From the NCBI GenBank assembly GCA_015680685.1, contig MNCI01013673.1, positions 69,975 to 131,974 on the forward strand: 62,000 bases of DNA, given 5' to 3'. Each line of letters starts with the position of its first letter. Position 1 is the stretch's first letter. Positions 56,569-62,000 of the stretch are shown here, piece after piece. A program made the position numbers and the translations under genes. The notes under the pieces were generated by a model. The model was given only the letters and a program-made list of their open reading frames with translations. It ran no database searches and was not told the DNA's origin. The stretch comes from Gnetum montanum (Eukaryota > Streptophyta > Gnetopsida > Gnetales > Gnetaceae).

Positions 56569-58044
56569 TTGCAACCGTATTGTGATTTGACTAAACATCT
56601 AGTGAGACAACTAGTAGAAGCGGATATACAATACGTCGCTAGAAGTAAAAATACCGTCGCTGATGCACTTGCCACACTAGCCTTAAACATGACACCTGAA
56701 ATGTTTCATGCATTGCCTAGTTCTATAACCAGTTGTGCTGAACCTATAATTAACACTCTAAATGAAGTACCTATAGCATCTATTAGTACAACACATGCAA
56801 TAGAATGGTATGATGACGTAAAAGAGTATCTTCTAAAAGGCGAACTTCCACAACACTTGACACATGCTCAAAAGGACGCCATACGAAAACGCTCTCGCCA
56901 ATACACATTAATAGGTGACACCTTGTGTCATAAATCATATGAAGATATTTTTCTAATATGTGTTAGTAGCACTGATGGTCAAAAAATTGTAGAACAAATC
57001 CATGAAGGACTTTGTGGAGGACACATAGAACCTAAAGCAATGGCAACAAAGATTAGGCGCTTAGACTATTATTGGCCACACATGGAATACGATTGCATCT
57101 CCAAGGTTAGAACCTATGACATCTACCAAAAGCATAGTAATCTGATACATGTCCCACCTAATGAATTGCATACTACACAAATCACATGGTCATTCCAAAA
57201 ATGGGGTTTAGACTTAATTGGACCAATAACATCCTCATCTTCAGTAGACCATAGCTTCATAATCACTGCAACTGAATATTTCACAAAATGGGTAGAAGCT
57301 ATTCCTCTTAGGAAGACCACGTCAAAGCATGTTTGCACCTTTATAATGGAAAATATTATAACTCGTTTTGGTATTCCAATGACTATCGTCATCGAAAATG
57401 GGCCGCAATTCAGCAGCACAGATACCAAAAGCTTTTGTGAAAGTTTGGGCATTAAACATGCATTTTCATCACCTTACTACCCACAGAGCAACGGTCAAGC
57501 AGAGGCTACAAATAAAACTGTTATCATGGTGCTTAAAAAGATGCTGAATCAGAGCAAGAAACGATGGCATGAACAATTAGTCTATGCATTGTGGACTTAT
57601 AGAACGACACATTGAATATCCACAAGTAACACTCCATATAGTCTTGTATACGGATCTGAGGCTGTTTTACCTTTAGAATTGCAGGTTCCCTCATTGCGGA
57701 TAACTCTCTCTGGTCTCCTCAATGAAAGCCAAAACAATGAATTGCGCATTGTTGACCTTGACTCAATAGAGGAGGAATGTGTACGAACTCTTGACGAAAT
57801 TGAATGGTACCAAAGACAGTAGAGACAAAGGCACAAGCATGATCTCCACAAACGCCCAATCAAAGAAGGAGATCTAGTCCTTAAGGCTTCCCGAGAAGAT
57901 CCAAATAAATTCTTAGCCAATTGGGAAGGGCCTTATTTAATCACCAAGGCATACAACAATGGAGCATTCAAACTTGCTGACATGGACGGAAATGAGTTTG
58001 CCAATCCTACAAACCACTTGTACTTGAAGAGGTACTATGTCTGA
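56569..58044 (+). pseudogene. Integrase of C2 with damaged zinc finger and active site
   Basis: Frame 56569-58044 with stops at 57613-57615 and 57820-57822; ends YLKRYYV-stop. The His pair of the zinc finger (HEGLCGGH) is present, but both Cys (57115, 57124; YDIY for CDIC) have become Tyr. Catalytic core: Asp in WGLDLIGP (57211); GAA (Glu) at 57394 in IENGPQF where DNG is expected; Glu in NGQAEATNK (57502). The chromo-like/C-terminal part VLKASREDPNKFLANWEGPY is kept. Placement after RNase H is the normal Ty3/gypsy order. Confidence 0.85.
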
Positions 58045-58059
58045 CAAACTTGAGGTATG

Positions 58060-58470
58060 TCACAGTCCTGGATCATGACTTAAAACTGATTTCACAGAAC
58101 AGTCCTAGACCATGACTTAAAATTGATACCACAGAACAGTCCTGGATCATGACTTAAAACTGATACCACAGAATAGTCCTAGATCATGACTTAAAACTGA
58201 TACCATAGAGTAGTCCTGGCATCATGACTTAAAACTGATACCACAGAGTTTTGTCTAGTATGACACTAAACTGCTACATCCGTCCACCATGACATGAAAC
58301 TAGCATCCAGAGTCCACTAAGACTATAAACTAGTTTGCCTCTTTGTAGTTCGCTATGACTATAAACTAGCAATGCACCGTCTGCCACGACGCTAAACTGG
58401 CGTCGTCCAAGGGGTTATGACGTGAAACTAATCTACAACAGTTCGTTAAGACTATAAACTAGCGACATCA
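58060..58470 (+). repeat. 3' tandem array of C2, about 40-45 bp period
   Basis: ACAGTCCTGGATCATGACTT followed by AAAACTGATACCACAGA is repeated about five times. Shorter, more diverged units follow (CACCATGACATGAAACTAGC, AGACTATAAACTAG, ACGACGCTAAACTGG). They share the ATGAC...TAAACT core with the array at 54302. Confidence 0.85.
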
Positions 58471-59640
58471 TTGATGAGCAGGCAAAATTTGAAAAGATCT
58501 GTTGTTGCAGTTGGCTGTTCCTATTCCACAAAGACTTGTTGCATGATTCATCCCATGGGGCCTAATGAAACTGATGCTGTTTATCATTCTGTTTGCTTTG
58601 AAAGCTGCATGTAGTGACTCCATCTCCTTGTTTAAAGTGTTTAGCTGATTGTTTCATTTGTGGTTTTCTTGTCTTCTTGGAGTTGTGTTTGCAGGATGAC
58701 ACTTCTAAGGTGTTCGTGCATAGATGCACTTCATCGTGACGACAAGGTATCACATTTTTCCTAATGCACGTAACTGGACTAATCAATCCATTCATAAGTA
58801 CATTTCCAACTCCCAATGCATCCCCTATTTCCCAATCATGCTCCCCTTAGCCGATTCAATTACATTCCTCTTGATGCGTTCTACTCACCTCAAAACTCTT
58901 GATACATTATTGCACATTATAGCTCTCTAAGCAGTTGCGACACAAAACACAATACATAGTACATGATGTAAAATGCAAGTGCTCAAACATGAGCATGACA
59001 CAAAAAGAAAGCTCTTTTAAAAAGACCGAAAAAAAGAGAAAAAAGAAAAAAAAGAGAAAACAAACAAGAAAAAAATAAGACAAGAAAAAAGCACAAAAAA
59101 GGGTCAAAGAGCAAAATGCACAGAAAAGGTCTTCAAGACCCTGTTGACATCACAAACAAAAGACTATTGGCCATTCTCATACAAGCCCCAGGCGAGAAGG
59201 CAATTGTGTTGAAAAATAGTTACACTTGTGTCTCAAAGAGACCATGTTGCACATTATTGCGTGGCTTTGGCTGTTTACAACGGGTCCCGCAAATACTCTA
59301 TAAGAGTCTCGTTTCTCCAAAGAACACACCACCTATGTCTTGGTTTTGAGTTTGCTAAAAAACCTAGCTGTTGATGAGGACCAATGACATAACTTGTGCA
59401 CAAGAGAGCATTCCTCTCCCACAAATCTCAGCAGTAATCACTGCCCTTAACCTCCTAGCTTCCCTAGTTACAACCGATTCCCTTGCATCTTGAACCACAT
59501 TCCCTCAATCCCATGTACTTTTGAAAGTGGTGCAATGACACCCAGCTAAGGGCTGACGGTTAATGTTTGGTACTTGTTTGTTCATGGTGTTTTGCACTTC
59601 TTTGTCAACGCCTCTCGGCTGAATTCCTCCAAGCGTCAAC
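58471..59640 (+). other. 3' untranslated region of C2
   Basis: No coding domain. Contains an A/G-rich stretch at 59018-59105 (AAAAAAGAGAAAACAAAC-like). ORFs here are short and unrelated to known proteins. Confidence 0.5.
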
Positions 59641-59653
59641 AAAGAAGGGCCAA
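59641..59653 (+). other. Polypurine tract of C2
   Basis: AAAGAAGGGCCAA immediately before the 3' LTR. Confidence 0.7.
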
Positions 59654-61680
59654 TGAAACACCACAAAAATTTTGGCAACACTTCCAAACAACTTCAAAGC
59701 CTCTGAAATGGCTTTAAGCAGCCCACCATGGAAAAAGCAAGGTCTCCCTAGTACCCACAAATCACGAAGGCAAGTCTCGGTATTAAGAATTATCCATTTT
59801 AAGGTTAAAAAAGTGCAATTTTGGCTAAGTACAATGTGCTCGCGTTGTGTTTACGCTGCACAGCGTAAGGATTAGTGTCACCAATGTTTGGGGCCCCAAA
59901 ACTGAGTCAAAACAGGCCAAAAAATCAAGCACAAGGACCCCCCATGACCTTTGCCAAGGTCCCTAGCGGTTCCCAGCCTTCAAAAAATCAAAATTCGGGC
60001 CTTAAATGAAGTGTTTTCGGTTGATTATGCTACGACTACGTTTTCTTACATTGCAGAGCATAAGGATGTGTAATCACTATTCATCAACGTAAAACACTAT
60101 TCACTACGTGAAACACTATTCATCATGTGAACAGTATTCACTGCGTAAAATACTATTCACTGCGTAAAACACTATTCATCGCATGAATACTATTCACTGC
60201 GTAAAACACTATTCATCAAAAGTTTTAGAAAATTCCAGAAAAGTTTCAGAAAATGGCAGAAGATCCTTAGCATCAACAACTTCTGGAAAGTCAAAGTTTG
60301 GGCCTTAAATGAAGTGTTTTCAATTGATTATGCTGTGGCTACATTTTCTTACACTGCATAGCGTAAGGATGCGTAAATCACTATTCATCAGCGTAAAACA
60401 CTATTCACTGCGTAAAACACTATTCATCGCGTGAACACTATTCACTGTGTAAAACACTATTCATCACGTGAATACTATTCACTGCGTAAAATACTATTCA
60501 TCGCATGAACACTATTCACTATTCATCACGTGAATACTATTCATTGCGTAAAATACTATTCATCACGTGAACACTATTCACTACGTAAAACACTATTCAT
60601 CGCACGAACACTATTCATCAACTTCCAGAAAATTCCAAAAATATTTCAGAAAATGGCAGAGAATTATTAGCCTCAGCAACTCTCAGAACATTCTAGAAAA
60701 TTTCTGAAAGACTCAAAAACAAAGAAGTTTCACGCAAACAGGGGTCAAATTTTTCTTGTTGTACATTTCATTGTAAATCGACATATGTGGGCACGCTAGA
60801 CCCTCATGTTTAAATTAAATGTACTTTCATGGGCTTGAATAACCCATAAATTGTAAAGTGCAATGCATCTGGTCAAGAACGTAGCTTGCTAACACACATC
60901 CAACTCGTGCACAACTGTCCAACACACATCCAACTCTCGCCAACACGCGTCCAACCCAAGCACAATTGTCCATTGGACACATGTTACCAGATCCACTTTC
61001 CTCTCATCTCTCAGCCATTGATTCCATTCTGAAATTCTATGCCGGAGCATGGCCCAACCCTATAAATACCCTGTCAATTCACATAAATCAGGGGGGGGGG
61101 GTAATTAGAGGCAAAAATTAGAGACATTGGCAATTCTAAAAAATTACAGAATTGGCAATCCTTGGGCACTCGACACATCTAACTGTTGGCATCCAAGCAT
61201 TTCTCATGTTCATCACATCACATTATCGCATCGTCACTTCAGACATCATCCCGGGGCTTAGTGCTTGACCTGCCATCCACACGTGCAGCTACACTTCGAC
61301 CGGTGCATACATTTTTATTAAACAATACAATAAAGTTCATTGCCTCCTATTTACATTATTTACTTCGATTGATGCTTTCTTTACAATATAGCTCGGTTTG
61401 CACTTTATTTATAATTCAGTACACTTTGTTTACATTTTTGTGTCGCTATTTGCATTCCGTTTACATCTTGTTTACATCATTCACGATAACCCCAACGCTA
61501 GCCGTAGCTTACGCTCGGGGAAGTCCTTGGTTGATTTGCGTGCAAACCATCCAAGGCACTTTGCCTTCGTTCCTTTTTCCAGCTTGCCCTCAAGGAAAGG
61601 TAGGGTTAGCTGTGGCTGCCCAACAATCTTTCAGTGTCTATTACCATTCCAGCCTCACATCGATGATTTAGGTCAGTACA
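59654..61680 (+). repeat. 3' LTR of element C2
   Basis: 2027 bp partner of 48475-50492; TATA box 61061-61068. The minisatellite blocks differ in unit number from the 5' LTR. Confidence 0.9.
60070..60612 (+). repeat. LTR minisatellite of element C2 (3' copy)
   Basis: Same ACACTATTCA-based half-units as the 5' LTR, with a local ACTATTCACTATTCATC slippage at about 60510 not seen in the partner. Confidence 0.85.
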
Positions 61681-61685
61681 CGCCA

Positions 61686-62000
61686 CATTTCTCGTTGCTG
61701 AGGAGATGCCCGGTTTCAACCTGATTCTAGGGAAATCTTGGTTGGCCCAACTGAGGGAAGTTTGATAACCAATACACCAAGAGATACATCTCCCTTATGC
61801 GGGGGGAGAGGTAGTAATACACAGTGATGAAATAATTTCTAGGACTGTCAATAACATAGAAGAAGAACGAGGTTCAGAGATCGAGATGCCTAAAGACCAA
61901 ACCCATGTCCAGATCGCCGAACAAGTGAAAATGAATGATGATAGCCTAGCCTGGGCCGACTTACCATTTTAGGGAGGAGAGGATGATGTGGAAGAGTTAG
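61686..62000 (+). pseudogene. Element C1 resumed: end of protease and downstream linker
   Basis: Continues C1 after C2: TFLVAEEMPGFNLILGKSWL, then QEIHLPYAGGEVVIHSD, matching C2 at 53845-54000 (EFIVVDEMPGFNLILGHP). Two adjacent stops follow AQLREV. The element runs off the window. Confidence 0.8.

Larger units (their letters stand above)
48475..61680 (+). mobile_element. Element C2 (inner): full-length Tat/Ogre-like Ty3/gypsy element
   Basis: 13.2 kb with 2.0 kb LTRs (48475-50492 and 59654-61680) and perfect target duplication CGCCA (48470-48474 and 61681-61685). Order: PBS, gag-protease, 27-bp tandem array, linker, truncated RT, RNase H, second RNase H, integrase, 3' tandem array, polypurine tract. 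The pol order with a second RNase H domain and integrase last marks the Tat lineage. About 29 differences in the first 425 bp of the two LTRs (roughly 7 percent, nearly all transitions) make it an old copy. Confidence 0.9.

Noticed and set aside
43222-61680. Integrated pararetrovirus (Caulimoviridae) origin for the gag-pol sequences
   Set aside because: LTRs with target duplications and an integrase after RNase H identify LTR retrotransposons of the Tat group; no movement protein was seen.

Overview
The window reads as nuclear DNA of a seed plant with a very large, retrotransposon-dominated genome. A gymnosperm is the best guess, but that is an inference. The reasons are nested, old, stop-riddled Ty3/gypsy LTR elements, plant LINE fragments, and a spliced reductase gene of the dihydroflavonol/vestitone/anthocyanidin reductase type with the usual plant six-exon layout. 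There is no bacterial gene, rRNA gene or intact tRNA gene. I found no intact protein-coding gene. Every recognisable coding region carries stops, frameshifts, deletions or rearrangements.

Layout. 1-16068: an old minus-strand Ty3/gypsy element (E; 5' LTR 15173-16068, decayed gag and protease at about 3000-4950). It is split by a younger minus-strand element (A; 5985-15076, target duplications ATGAT/ATTAT) and abutted at 1-456 by an LTR running off the window. 16069-19664: AT-rich DNA with one possible SINE head. 19665-23350: a G30 tract, a collapsed minus-strand L1-type LINE, a LINE tail on the plus strand and a second possible SINE head. 23589-29970: the remains of a minus-strand tandem cluster of reductase genes. 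One copy has six exons with exon 2 inverted; two more copies are reduced to exon 1. A solo LTR sits in a duplicated upstream region. 30000-32404: intergenic DNA with a small CpG-rich patch, then an unrecognised decayed ORF.

32405-40886: element B (plus strand, TSD CCAAC), the sister of A, inserted in that ORF. 41686-43221: element D, same family, only its LTR and gag start present. D is cut at 43222 by a Tat/Ogre-like element (C1), whose protease region is cut at 48475 by a second Tat/Ogre-like element (C2; 48475-61680, TSD CGCCA). C1 resumes at 61686 and runs off the end.

The most unusual material is the A/B/D/E family. Its short U3 regions are arrays of palindromes (GATATC, or GATGCATC in E) just upstream of a TATA box. 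A and B carry gag plus a second large ORF (putative plant transposon domain followed by coiled coil) and no polymerase. In B a second palindrome-plus-TATA module lies inside the element ahead of that second ORF, which looks like an internal promoter; A keeps the matching array but its TATA position is in a sequence gap.
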